Shown one piece after another: positions 46,123 through 54,396 of a stretch of 64,000 nt of DNA. The notes under the pieces are model-generated. The model had not been told where the DNA came from, searched no databases, and saw only the letters and a list, made by a program, of their open reading frames with translations. Position numbers and translations under genes: made by a program. The stretch comes from an uncultured Bacteroides sp. (lineage in GTDB: Bacteria > Bacteroidota > Bacteroidia > Bacteroidales > Bacteroidaceae): assembly GCA_900551445.1 (NCBI GenBank), contig URWA01000002.1, positions 1 to 64,000 of the forward strand. Reading direction: 5' to 3'. How positions within the stretch are numbered: position 1 is the first letter of the stretch; the number at the start of each line of letters is the position of its first letter.

Positions 46123-47775
46123 CTATATAATTTCGATACCCTGTTCGGCACAGAGTTTCAAGCTCAAGTCTTTCAGTTTGAATTTCTGGATTTTGCCGCT
46201 GCCCGTCATCGGGAACTCCTTGACGAAGAAGATGTATTTGGGAATTTTGTAGCGGGCGATTTTCCCCTGACAGAACTCCCGGACATCGAATTCGTTCATG
46301 GTGTATCCCTCGTGCAGGATGATGAAGGCCCCTACGGCTTCTCCGTATTTCTTGGAAGGCACGCCGGCCACCTGTACATCCTTGATGCCCGGCATCTTGT
46401 AGAGAAATTCCTCTATTTCACGCGGGTAGATGTTTTCACCGCCACGGATAATCATGTCCTTGATGCGGCCCGTGATACGGTAGTTCCCGTTTTCATCCTT
46501 TACTCCCAAGTCGCCCGAATGGAGGAATCCCTGGGCATCGATGACCTCAGCCGTAGCCTCCGGATTCTTGTAATATCCTTTCATGTTGTTGTAGCCCCGG
46601 TTGCACATCTCTCCCTGTACCCCTATCGGACATTCCTCGCCGGTTTCCGGGTCGAGCACCTTTACTTCAGTAAATTCAAAGTCGTGTCCTACGGTGTGGT
46701 ATCTCACTTCCGGATCATCGTCGATGCGGCTGTGCGTCATGCCCGGTGAGGTTTCCGTCAGTCCGTACACGCTGGTGACGCGCATGAACATCTTTTCTTC
46801 CACCTGTTTCATGAGTTCCACCGGACAGAGAGAGCCGGCCATGATGCCGGTGCGCAGGCTCGACAGGTCGAACAGACTGAACATCGGATGATTCAGTTCG
46901 GCAATGAACATGGTCGGTACGCCATAGAGGGCCGTACACCGTTCCTTGTGGACGGAAGCCAGGACCAGCAACGGGTCAAAACGCTCAATCATCACCTGTG
47001 TACAGCCATGTGTCAGGCAGTTCATGGTGGCCAGTACCACTCCGAAACAATGGAACAGCGGTACGCAGACACACAGTTTGTCGTCGGGGGTGAATTTCAT
47101 GTGTTCGCCCGTCAGGAATCCGTTGTTGGCGATGTTGTAGTGGGTCAGCATGACGCCTTTGGGGAATCCCGTAGTGCCCGAGGTGTACTGCATGTTCACG
47201 GTGTCGTGGCAGTTCACCTGCTTTTTGGCCCGTGTCAGTTCTTCGTTGTCCACGTTATGTCCCAGCAGCAGAATCTCTGCCGTGTTGTACATCCCTCGGT
47301 ATTTTTCCTGTCCGATGTAAATCACGTTGCGCATGTGGGGGAAGCGCTTGCTTTTCATGTGTCCCCGTTCAAAGAGTTTCAGTTCGGGCAGCATGGTGTA
47401 GGTCATTTCCACGAAGTTGCTGTCCTTTTCCCCGTCGACGATACACAGCGTATGCATGTCGGAGTTCTCACAAAGATACTCCAGTTCCGCCTGCTTGTAG
47501 TTCGTGTTGACGGTGACCGCCACAGCCCCGATTTTGGCACAGGCATACAGGAAAGTCAGCCAGTCGGGTACGTTGCGGGCCCAGATGCCTACGTGTGTGT
47601 CTTTTTGCACTCCGATGGCCAGCAAGCCTTTGGCCATACGGTCCACCCGCTCGTTGAACTGTTTCCAGGTGAAACGCAGGTTGCGGTCGGAATATACGAT
47701 GTATTCTTTGTCGGGAGTCACTTCCGCCCAGTGCTCCAGCCAGTCGCCCAAGGTTCTTTCAGATAGTTGTAACAT
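46123..47775 (-). CDS. AMP-binding acyl-CoA synthetase (FadD/AcsA-like)
   Basis: ANL-superfamily ligase that activates a carboxylic acid as acyl-AMP and transfers it to CoA. The motifs are intact: the P-loop-like YTSGTTGFPKGVMLTH, VYGLTETSPGM (A5), GFLHSGDLGVKDENGNYRITGRIKDMIIRGGENIYPREIEE (A7-A8), and the C-terminal lysine in PMTGSGKIQKFKL. At 550 residues it is of the medium/long-chain type. It is co-transcribed with an XRE-cupin regulator 23 bases upstream. Substrate chain length is not predictable. Confidence 0.9.
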   Translation of the reverse strand: MLQLSERTLGDWLEHWAEVTPDKEYIVYSDRNLRFTWKQFNERVDRMAKGLLAIGVQKDTHVGIWARNVPDWLTFLYACAKIGAVAVTVNTNYKQAELEYLCENSDMHTLCIVDGEKDSNFVEMTYTMLPELKLFERGHMKSKRFPHMRNVIYIGQEKYRGMYNTAEILLLGHNVDNEELTRAKKQVNCHDTVNMQYTSGTTGFPKGVMLTHYNIANNGFLTGEHMKFTPDDKLCVCVPLFHCFGVVLATMNCLTHGCTQVMIERFDPLLVLASVHKERCTALYGVPTMFIAELNHPMFSLFDLSSLRTGIMAGSLCPVELMKQVEEKMFMRVTSVYGLTETSPGMTHSRIDDDPEVRYHTVGHDFEFTEVKVLDPETGEECPIGVQGEMCNRGYNNMKGYYKNPEATAEVIDAQGFLHSGDLGVKDENGNYRITGRIKDMIIRGGENIYPREIEEFLYKMPGIKDVQVAGVPSKKYGEAVGAFIILHEGYTMNEFDVREFCQGKIARYKIPKYIFFVKEFPMTGSGKIQKFKLKDLSLKLCAEQGIEII

Positions 47776-47798
47776 GTCGTTGAAGGTTTGAGTGAGAC

Positions 47799-48377
47799 TT
47801 AGGCCGGAGTGTAGACCACGGCCAGAATTTGTGCGGCTTGCCCTTCGGCAGCGTGTACGTGGTGCGGCACGATGGAATCGTAGTAGATGGTGTCACCTTC
47901 CTTCAGCCGGTAAGTACTTTTCCCGTAGCTGATTTCCAGTTCCCCTTTCAGCACCATAATGAACTCCTCTCCTTCATGTCCGGAAAGGAAGAAATCCTTT
48001 TCGCTGTCGGCTTCGATGTCGATGATAAACGGGTCCATGTGGCGGTCGGCCTTGCTTCTTGCCAGTGAGTGGTAGTGCATGTGCTGCCGTGCCTGTGTCG
48101 CATTGTTGGAAAAGCCGATGGTATCGTCTGCCTCTCCCTTCCGGCAGACCACTGGTCCCGTTTCATTGGGCTGGTCGTCCAGAAAAGTACCCAGCCGTAC
48201 GCCTAGTACGCGGGCGATTTTTATCAGTGGGGCAAGCGAAGGAATGTCAATGTTTTCTTCGATGCGGCTCACCTGTTCCACGGTCAGGCCGGCACGTTCG
48301 GCCAGTTCCTGAATACTTATTTCCTGATTGCTTCGGAGTGCTTTGATTTTTTCTCCGATAATGTTTGTGCAGTCCAT
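47799..48377 (-). CDS. XRE-family transcriptional regulator with cupin domain
   Basis: The N-terminal helix-turn-helix (about 7-62: IGEKIKALRSNQEISIQELAERAGLTVEQVSRIEENIDIPSLAPLIKIARVLGVRL) is followed by a linker and a C-terminal cupin_2 barrel (about 112-190: LSGHEGEEFIMVLKGELEISYGKSTYRLKEGDTIYYDSIVPHHVHA). The cupin is probably a ligand sensor. It precedes the acyl-CoA synthetase gene in one operon and likely controls it. The start is supported by a minus-strand TACCTTTG at 48410-48417. Confidence 0.9.
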   Translation of the reverse strand: MDCTNIIGEKIKALRSNQEISIQELAERAGLTVEQVSRIEENIDIPSLAPLIKIARVLGVRLGTFLDDQPNETGPVVCRKGEADDTIGFSNNATQARQHMHYHSLARSKADRHMDPFIIDIEADSEKDFFLSGHEGEEFIMVLKGELEISYGKSTYRLKEGDTIYYDSIVPHHVHAAEGQAAQILAVVYTPA

Positions 48378-48409
48378 AGGTCGGGTTGTTTTGAGTTTTT
48401 CATGTTTCG

Positions 48410-48417
48410 CAAAGGTA
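48410..48417 (-). promoter_or_regulatory. -7 promoter element of the XRE-cupin/acyl-CoA synthetase operon
   Basis: Minus-strand TACCTTTG 32 bases before the ATG at 48377. Confidence 0.55.
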
Positions 48418-48500
48418 ATAAAGTTTCCGTATAAACATCCGGTGCAGTGGATAAAATACGTGTTTCTCTTCCGATATGCCTGTTTTTCACTTTTTTGTGT

Positions 48501-48508
48501 TATCTTTG
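48501..48508 (+). promoter_or_regulatory. -7 promoter element of the thioredoxin-amidase pair
   Basis: TATCTTTG 19 bases before the ATG at 48528. Confidence 0.6.
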
Positions 48509-48527
48509 GCCCGGATTATAATTTAGA

Positions 48528-49070
48528 ATGAATATGAAGAAGCTGTTTTTAGCATTGGCTTTGATGGGATGTATGGGGAGCCATGCCCCTCTTCAGGCCA
48601 GCCAGCCGGTTCCCGATGCGGCTGGATATATTGTAAAGGTGGGCGATGAGGCACCCGATTTTGAGATGACGCTGACGGATGGCAGCAAAGTGAAGCTGTC
48701 CGACCTGAAAGGCAAGGTGGTGATGTTGCAGTTCACGGCCAGCTGGTGTGGGGTCTGCCGCAAGGAAATGCCTTTTATCGAAAAAGACATCTGGCAGAAA
48801 CATAAAGACAATGCGTCATTTGTGCTCTACGGGGTAGATCGTGATGAACCGCTGGAACGCGTGAAGGCTTTTGCCAAGCAGACAGGGGTGACCTATCCGT
48901 TGGGCCTTGATCCGGGGGCAGATATCTTTGCCAAGTATGCGGAGCGCAATGCCGGAATCACCCGCAACGTACTGATTGGAAAGGATGGAAAGATTGTCAT
49001 GATGACGCGTTTGTATAATGAAGAGGAATTTGCTTCTCTTTGTCAGAAAATAGAAGAGCTGCTGAAGTGA
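48528..49070 (+). CDS. TlpA-like thioredoxin-family protein, exported
   Basis: Periplasmic or membrane-attached thiol-disulfide oxidoreductase. The hydrophobic leader (about 3-25, with a Cys at 15 in MGCMG that could also be a lipobox) precedes a redoxin fold: VGDEAPDFEMTLTDGSKVKLSDLKGKVVMLQFTASWCGVCRKEMPF. The active-site CGVC is at residues 74-77, and the cis-Pro region is GVTYPLGLDPGADIF. An ATG at 48534 is an alternative start. The stop overlaps the start of the amidase gene by one base (TGATG), so the two are translationally coupled. Confidence 0.88.
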   Translation: MNMKKLFLALALMGCMGSHAPLQASQPVPDAAGYIVKVGDEAPDFEMTLTDGSKVKLSDLKGKVVMLQFTASWCGVCRKEMPFIEKDIWQKHKDNASFVLYGVDRDEPLERVKAFAKQTGVTYPLGLDPGADIFAKYAERNAGITRNVLIGKDGKIVMMTRLYNEEEFASLCQKIEELLK

Positions 49071-49870
49071 TGAAGAAATATGGGTATGTATTGTTGGCCT
49101 TTCTGCTGTGTTTCCCTTTAGGGATGAACGGACGGAAGAAAGGCAACTATGAGCCGCTGTTGGGAAAAAGATATGCGTCGTATGCCGTGACCTCCAGTTC
49201 TTTGAAAGGGGCGGTCTTTTATTTGGTGAGCGGACACGGCGGTCCCGACCCCGGTTGCATCGGCAAATATCAGGGAAAGGAGCTGCACGAAGATGAATAT
49301 GCCTACGACATTATCCTCCGGCTTGGACGGGAACTGCTGAAGCGCGGGGCAAAGGTGCATTTCATCATTCAGGATGCGAAAGACGGTATCCGCAACCAGG
49401 CAGTATTGAACAACAGCAAGCGGGAGACTTGTATGGGCAAAGCCATTCCGTTGAATCAGGTGGCCCGTTTGCAGCAGCGTTGCGATGCCATCAACCGCCT
49501 GTACCGGAAAGAAAAGAGCAGTTACAAGCGGGCCGTGTTTATCCATGTGGACAGCCGGGCACGCAACAACCAGACCGATGTGTTCTTCTATTATGCGCCA
49601 GGCAGTTCGAAAGGAAAGCGGCTGGCAAGAGAAATCCAGCATACGTTCCGGGCCAAGTACGACCGGCATCAGCCTAACCGGGGATTCGACGGTACAGTCA
49701 GCGAACGAAACCTGTTTGTGCTTCGTAATACCACTCCGGTGGGGGTGTTTCTGGAAGTAGGAAACATTCAGAATGCACAGGACCAGAAACGTCTGGTCAT
49801 CGCGGACAACCGGCAGGCTTTGGCCAATTGGATTACCTTGGCGTTGGAAAAGGATTTCCGGAAGAAATAA
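49070..49870 (+). CDS. N-acetylmuramoyl-L-alanine amidase (Amidase_3 family)
   Basis: Zinc amidase cutting the MurNAc-L-Ala bond in peptidoglycan. The ATG at 49070, overlapping the previous stop, gives an N-terminal hydrophobic segment (about 5-20). Motifs are FYLVSGHGGPDPGCIG (first zinc His), LHEDEYAYDIILRLG (Glu ligand), KRAVFIHVDSRA (second His) and VGVFLEVGNIQNAQDQKRL (catalytic Glu). At 266 residues it is a bare catalytic domain. Coupling to a thioredoxin-like protein is unusual for a wall hydrolase and may indicate a shared envelope stress role. Confidence 0.88.
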   Translation: MKKYGYVLLAFLLCFPLGMNGRKKGNYEPLLGKRYASYAVTSSSLKGAVFYLVSGHGGPDPGCIGKYQGKELHEDEYAYDIILRLGRELLKRGAKVHFIIQDAKDGIRNQAVLNNSKRETCMGKAIPLNQVARLQQRCDAINRLYRKEKSSYKRAVFIHVDSRARNNQTDVFFYYAPGSSKGKRLAREIQHTFRAKYDRHQPNRGFDGTVSERNLFVLRNTTPVGVFLEVGNIQNAQDQKRLVIADNRQALANWITLALEKDFRKK

Positions 49871-49875
49871 GCCAT

Positions 49876-49924
49876 CATACAAAAAAAGTCAGGTCACTTT
49901 GAAAGGGCCTGACTTTTTTGTATG
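49876..49924. terminator. Bidirectional terminator after the amidase gene
   Basis: AAAAAAGTCAGG (49882-49893) and CCTGACTTTTTT (49908-49919) pair perfectly. CATAC/GTATG flanks extend the stem across a one-base length difference. Confidence 0.85.
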
Positions 49925-49942
49925 ATTTGTATAAGGATTGGA

Positions 49943-50914
49943 TTATCGGTTGTTGGCTTTCAATATTTTCTGCACTCCTTGGATAAGCTCCGGATTGGGA
50001 AGGTCTTTCTTTCCGATCAGCGTGTAGGCAAAATTGTCGGCCATGATTTCTTCCGGGTGGATGACATAGCTGGTATTTTTACCAACCTGTGTGTAGAAGT
50101 CTTCGGCTTCATCCAACGTATAAATAAGAGTCTTTCCCGCTTTCTGGATAGGAATAAAATCTCCGTTCAGGGGGACAAGTCCTATTTTCAGATAATCTAC
50201 CAGTGTATTTCCCTCGTAGGGTTTGTCGGTATAAATCACCATGGTACAATATTGTTTCTGTCCACCGATGGTAAAGGTTCCGTAGCTGTCATAGCGGCTG
50301 ATATCCGGATTCGAGATATGCTTTTCAGCCAAGTCGGACGGGAACAGGATTTCTTTCTCGATGACGGTGAATCCGATAAGCTGATACATGTCTTTTTTGA
50401 AATCGGTACTCTGTCGGGTCAGTAAGTGGAACAGTTCGTGTGCCACCAGGTATTTCAAATCCTCGTCGGAAGTGCTTTGCAGCGCTTCTTCTCCGACAGC
50501 AATCCAGTTCATGCGGGTGTAGGCCTGTGCGCTTCCTTCTTCTTTCTGTGTGGTTTTCACAAAGATGATTTCTTTCGGAAACGTCAGATTATATTTTTGT
50601 TTCTTGATTTCCGTATCCAGGGCTTTCATGGCCTTGCTGATGCGTTCCTTGTCCTTGTCGCTCCAGTTGAGGGTCTGGTCCATGGCGAACTGCAGCAGTT
50701 CGGACTTGCGTCCTTGCGGTTTCTGCAAGCGTACGTCGATGTCAAACTGATTCCAGTTGCGGGTATAGTCATCCAGTTCTGTAATCAGCATTTGGGCCTC
50801 GGCACGAGTGGCGAAACGGAAAGCCGAATTGGCGAATTTATTACTCTGTGCCCACGAAGCCACAGTGGAAAAAGCCAGACAAAATATGAAAAGAAATTGA
50901 TGCTTTAAGGTCAT
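49943..50914 (-). CDS. Secreted putative zinc metallopeptidase (HExxH)
   Basis: The signal peptide is cut near SWAQ (about residue 22). The central zinc motif VAHELFHLLTRQS has H159, E160 and H163. About 125 residues later HPEEIMADNFAYTL supplies the Glu and Asp pattern typical of gluzincin peptidases. I do not recognise a named family, and the N-terminal 130 residues are mainly helical (DIDVRLQKPQGRKSELLQFAMDQTLNWSDKDKERISKAM). A periplasmic or surface protease is inferred. It is a single gene. Confidence 0.7.
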   Translation of the reverse strand: MTLKHQFLFIFCLAFSTVASWAQSNKFANSAFRFATRAEAQMLITELDDYTRNWNQFDIDVRLQKPQGRKSELLQFAMDQTLNWSDKDKERISKAMKALDTEIKKQKYNLTFPKEIIFVKTTQKEEGSAQAYTRMNWIAVGEEALQSTSDEDLKYLVAHELFHLLTRQSTDFKKDMYQLIGFTVIEKEILFPSDLAEKHISNPDISRYDSYGTFTIGGQKQYCTMVIYTDKPYEGNTLVDYLKIGLVPLNGDFIPIQKAGKTLIYTLDEAEDFYTQVGKNTSYVIHPEEIMADNFAYTLIGKKDLPNPELIQGVQKILKANNR

Positions 50915-51144
50915 AGTTTTGTTTTTTAGTGGTTCACGATAATTCTTTGTGGTAAATATAGCGTATTTTTTTGTTTTTTTCCTTGCTTTTTGGCGAGAAA
51001 AAAGTTTTAGAGAAAGAAAATGGGATAATTAGGGCTGTGCGTGCGATGGAGGAGAGGCTCGAAAACATTGTGTGATGCAGCTGTGTGATAAAGATAAAAA
51101 CGCAGGCAAGCATACTGTTTTTTCTCCAAGAGATAGTTCTGTTT

Positions 51145-51217
51145 CACAGTGTGGTTTTTGTATCCCGCACTGTGAAATATATATCCCACACTGTGGTTTT
51201 TGTATCCCACAGTGTGG
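51145..51217. repeat. Four palindromic 10-mers at exact 21-bp spacing
   Basis: CACAGTGTGG (51145-51154), CGCACTGTGA (51166-51175), CACACTGTGG (51187-51196) and CACAGTGTGG (51208-51217) start exactly 21 bases apart. The spacers between them are near-identical (TTTTTGTATCC, AATATATATCC, TTTTTGTATCC). The array sits in the 508-base gap 50915-51422. Apart from this array and the recA terminator, I see only AT-rich sequence in the gap and no credible gene. Confidence 0.85.
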
Positions 51218-51349
51218 GACAGAGAAATTGTTGTGAAGTTTGGGAAAAATAGTTAAGGGGTTGAATTTTTGTGGAGGGGTTTGAAAAGCTTCTTTACTAC
51301 AGAATCCGGTTGCGAATGGACAGATACAGTGGACTCTGTAAGTGTACAA

Positions 51350-51392
51350 AAAACGGGTCCTACTTTGCTGGGATTTGGCAAAGTAGAACCCG
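51350..51392 (-). terminator. recA terminator
   Basis: Arms 51354-51368 (CGGGTCCTACTTTGC) and 51378-51392 (GCAAAGTAGAACCCG) with one mismatch. The A-run at 51348-51353 gives a minus-strand U-tract. It lies 31 bases after the recA stop. Confidence 0.8.
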
Positions 51393-51422
51393 CGCTCTTA
51401 TATTGTATGGAAAAGAAGTGGT

Positions 51423-52472
51423 TTATTCTTTATCCTTCAGTGCATCGAAAATCAGTTTTTCCAGTTCGTCGGCCAGTTCCGGATTGTCCTGGATGCATTG
51501 TTTGGCGGCATCGCGACCCTGGCCTAGTTTGGTGTCGTTGTAGCTGTACCATGAACCGCTTTTCTTGATGATACCCAGTTCGGCACCCAAGTCGATGATT
51601 TCACCGCTGCGGGAAATACCTTCACCGAACATGATGTCGAATTCGGCTTTGCGGAAAGGAGGAGCCACTTTGTTCTTTACGACCTTCACACGTACCTGAT
51701 TACCGATGACTTCTTCACCGTCTTTCAGCTGAGAGGCACGACGGATATCCAGACGGACAGATGCATAGAACTTCAACGCGTTACCACCGGTAGTGGTTTC
51801 CGGGTTGCCGAACATGACACCGATTTTCTCACGCAGCTGGTTGATGAAGATACAGGTCGTGTTGGTCTTGCTGATGGCAGAAGTCAGCTTGCGCAGGGCC
51901 TGTGACATCAGTCGGGCTTGCAGACCTACCTTGTTGTCGCCCATGTCGCCTTCAATTTCAGCTTTCGGAGTCAAGGCGGCTACAGAGTCGATGACAATGA
52001 TGTCGATGGCGGAAGAACGGATCAACTGTTCGGCAATCTCCAATGCCTGCTCGCCGTTGTCGGGCTGTGAAATCCACAAGTTGTCGATGTCCACTCCCAG
52101 TTTGGCTGCATAAAAACGGTCGAAAGCATGTTCCGCATCGATGAAGGCCGCAATACCGCCGGCTTTCTGTGCCTCGGCAATGGCATGGATGGCCAGTGTA
52201 GTTTTACCGGAGGATTCCGGACCGTAGATTTCGATGATACGTCCCTTCGGATAACCACCTACGCCCAATGCCGCATTCAGGGCAATGGAGCCGGTCGGGA
52301 TGACTTCTACTTCCTGCACGTGGTCGTCGCCCATTTTCATGATGGAGCCTTTTCCGAAGCTCTTCTCAATTTTGTCCATGGCGGCTTGCAGGGCTTTCAG
52401 TTTCTCACTGTTATCGGGTTTGGGGGCGTTTTCAATGCCTCCTTCAAATTCAAGTTCGTCTTTCTTTGCCAT
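51423..52472 (-). CDS. recA: RecA recombinase
   Basis: Strand-exchange ATPase and SOS co-protease. The sequence is unmistakable: MDKIEKSFGKGSIMKMGDD, Walker A GPESSGKTTLAIHAIAEAQK, FIDAEHAFD, DIIVIDSVAALTPKAEIEGDMGD, and NQLREKIGVMFGNPETTTGGNALKFYASVRLDIRR. At 349 residues it is full length. Its start lies two bases after the bcp stop, so it is cotranscribed with bcp and the carboxyspermidine dehydrogenase-type gene. I see no LexA-type SOS box in front of this operon. Confidence 0.98.
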   Translation of the reverse strand: MAKKDELEFEGGIENAPKPDNSEKLKALQAAMDKIEKSFGKGSIMKMGDDHVQEVEVIPTGSIALNAALGVGGYPKGRIIEIYGPESSGKTTLAIHAIAEAQKAGGIAAFIDAEHAFDRFYAAKLGVDIDNLWISQPDNGEQALEIAEQLIRSSAIDIIVIDSVAALTPKAEIEGDMGDNKVGLQARLMSQALRKLTSAISKTNTTCIFINQLREKIGVMFGNPETTTGGNALKFYASVRLDIRRASQLKDGEEVIGNQVRVKVVKNKVAPPFRKAEFDIMFGEGISRSGEIIDLGAELGIIKKSGSWYSYNDTKLGQGRDAAKQCIQDNPELADELEKLIFDALKDKE

Positions 52473-52474
52473 AA

Positions 52475-52924
52475 TTATTGTAGGATTTGTGCGGCATGAT
52501 CTTTGGTCTTCACTTCCTTGGGTGAAATAATCCGTTCGATGATGCCTTGTTCGTTAATAATGAAAGTGGTACGGAAGGTACCCATGTATTTGCGTCCGTA
52601 CATGCTTTTTTCTCCCCAAACACCGAAGGTTTCCACCAGTTTGTGGTCGGTGTCGGCAATCAGCGTGAACGGAAGCTGGTTTTTCTCGATGAATTTCTGG
52701 TGTGACTTCTCGTCGTTGATACTTACGCCGATGACTTCGTAGCCGGCTTTCTGGAGTTCGGCGTAGTTGTCACGGAGGTTGCAGGCCTGTGCCGTACAGC
52801 CCGAAGTCATATCCTTGGGATAGAAATAGAGTACGATTTTCTTGCCTGCGTAGTCGCTCAGGCGGACTTCTTCACCTTTTTCGTTGATTCCCAGTATTTC
52901 GGGAGCTTTGTCTCCTATGTTCAT
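52475..52924 (-). CDS. bcp: Thioredoxin-dependent thiol peroxidase (Bcp/PrxQ)
   Basis: Peroxiredoxin reducing peroxides. The reading frame extends to 53029, but the family N-terminus MNIGDKAPEILGINEKG starts at 52924. The active site is YFYPKDMTSGCTAQACNLRD, with peroxidatic Cys43 and a likely resolving Cys48. At 149 residues it is normal. It sits 105 bases after the carboxyspermidine dehydrogenase-type gene and 2 bases before recA. Confidence 0.94.
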   Translation of the reverse strand: MNIGDKAPEILGINEKGEEVRLSDYAGKKIVLYFYPKDMTSGCTAQACNLRDNYAELQKAGYEVIGVSINDEKSHQKFIEKNQLPFTLIADTDHKLVETFGVWGEKSMYGRKYMGTFRTTFIINEQGIIERIISPKEVKTKDHAAQILQ

Positions 52925-53029
52925 AATTGTTTCTTTGTAAAAGTGGGAAAAAGAAAAGAACCAAGAATGAAGAATGAGTAATCCGGTTCTCCATTCTTGA
53001 TTCTTTAATATAGATAATCTGTCAATCAA

Positions 53030-54223
53030 TTATAGTTCCAGATCGCCGTCGAATACTTCATGCCAAGGCAGTCCGTATTTGTTCAGGGCATCCATGAATG
53101 GGTCTGGATCGAACTCTTCCACGTTCCATACTCCCGGACGTTTCCACAGTCCTTTCAGGAACATCATAGCTCCAATCATGGCCGGTACACCGGTCGTGTA
53201 ACTTACGCCCTGCATGCCTGTTTCTTTGTAAGCAGCCTGGTGAGAGCAGTTGTTGTACACATAGTAAGTATGTTCCTTTCCGTCCTTGATACCACGGATG
53301 CGGCATCCGATGGAAGTCTCTCCTTCGTAGTTCTCACCCAAATCCTGCGGGTTAGGCAGCACGGCTTTCAGGAACTGCAACGGAACAATCTGCATGCCGT
53401 TGTAGTTGATAGGCTCGATGCTGGCCATACCGATGTCCTGAATTACGCGCAGGTGAGTCAGGTATTCCTGACCGAAGGTCATCCAGAAGCGGGCACGCTT
53501 GATGGTCGGGAAGTTCTTGACCAGTGATTCCAGTTCTTCGTGGTACAGAAGGTAAGAATCACGCGGGCCGATGTTCGGATAAGTCAGGTCCTTGTGGAAT
53601 TCCAACGGTTTGGTAGTAATCCATTTTCCGTTCTCGTAGTAACGTCCGTTCTGAGTGATTTCGCGGATGTTGATTTCCGGGTTGAAGTTGGTGGCAAAAG
53701 CCTTGTGGTGGTTTCCGGCGTTGCAGTCCACGATGTCCAGATACTGGATTTCGTCGAAGTGATGCTTGGCTGCGTATGCGGTATATACACCACTTACTCC
53801 CGGGTCGAATCCACAACCCAGAATGGCAGTCAGTCCGGCTTCCTCGAAGCGTTTCTTGTAAGCCCATTGCCAACTGTATTCAAAGTGAGCCTCGTCTTTC
53901 GGCTCGTAGTTTGCTGTATCCAAGTAGTTCACTCCCGTTTGCAGACATGCTTCCATAATCGTTAAATCCTGGTAGGGAAGTGCTACGTTAATAACGATTT
54001 CGGGTTTAAAACTGTTGAATAAAGACACAAGTTCATCCACATTGTCGGCATCTACCTTGGCGGTTTTGATGTGAGGATTGCCAATCGCTTTGACAATAGC
54101 GTCGCATTTGGACTGTGTGCGGCTTGCAATCATGACTTCGGAGAAGACTTCCGGATGCTGAGCCACTTTGTGTGCAACAACGGTACCTACACCGCCTGCA
54201 CCGATAATCAATACTTTACTCAT
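53030..54223 (-). CDS. Saccharopine-dehydrogenase-family enzyme, probable carboxy(nor)spermidine dehydrogenase
   Basis: NAD(P)-dependent reductase. The Rossmann motif is MSKVLIIGAGGVGTVVAHKVAQ. INVALPYQDLTIMEACLQTGVNYLDTANYEPKDE and ILGCGFDPGVSGVYTAYAAKHHFDE are characteristic of the carboxynorspermidine/carboxyspermidine dehydrogenases that make spermidine precursors in Bacteroides; these are annotated historically as saccharopine dehydrogenase or LYS9. The decarboxylase partner is not in this window. A minus-strand TATCTTTG at 54273-54280 is the likely operon promoter. Confidence 0.88.
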   Translation of the reverse strand: MSKVLIIGAGGVGTVVAHKVAQHPEVFSEVMIASRTQSKCDAIVKAIGNPHIKTAKVDADNVDELVSLFNSFKPEIVINVALPYQDLTIMEACLQTGVNYLDTANYEPKDEAHFEYSWQWAYKKRFEEAGLTAILGCGFDPGVSGVYTAYAAKHHFDEIQYLDIVDCNAGNHHKAFATNFNPEINIREITQNGRYYENGKWITTKPLEFHKDLTYPNIGPRDSYLLYHEELESLVKNFPTIKRARFWMTFGQEYLTHLRVIQDIGMASIEPINYNGMQIVPLQFLKAVLPNPQDLGENYEGETSIGCRIRGIKDGKEHTYYVYNNCSHQAAYKETGMQGVSYTTGVPAMIGAMMFLKGLWKRPGVWNVEEFDPDPFMDALNKYGLPWHEVFDGDLEL

Positions 54224-54272
54224 TTATTAATTTGATACTTTAAATGCCCGGTAAACGTTACCGTTCAACATG

Positions 54273-54280
54273 CAAAGATA
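54273..54280 (-). promoter_or_regulatory. -7 promoter element of the carboxyspermidine dehydrogenase-bcp-recA operon
   Basis: Minus-strand TATCTTTG 50 bases before the ATG at 54223. Confidence 0.55.
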
Positions 54281-54322
54281 GAAAATAAATCCAAACATGG
54301 TGCAGTATTCAAGGGATATCCG

Positions 54323-54360
54323 TATTTTTGTAAATGAACAATTCTTAAAAATGAATTGTT
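54323..54360 (+). promoter_or_regulatory. Promoter and leader hairpin of the META-domain gene
   Basis: TATTTTTG at 54323-54330 fits the -7 pattern. Just after it AACAATTC (54337-54344) and GAATTGTT (54353-54360) form an 8-bp palindromic stem near the expected transcript start, possibly an operator or an mRNA-stabilising 5' hairpin. Confidence 0.45.
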
Positions 54361-54396
54361 TGTGTAAATGGAATTACGATTAAAGAGAAACAAGTT

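Noticed and set aside
51145..51217. CRISPR array
   Set aside because: Units and spacers are too short (10 and 11 bases), spacers are repeated rather than unique, and no cas genes are present.
51007..51349. Small minus-strand frames reading repeated GYKNH-like units
   Set aside because: The repeat in the peptide is just the translation of the 21-bp palindromic array; no start context.
54224..54396. LexA-type SOS box upstream of the recA operon
   Set aside because: No CTG-N10-CAG-like or other dyad of LexA type is seen; the only dyad belongs to the META gene side.
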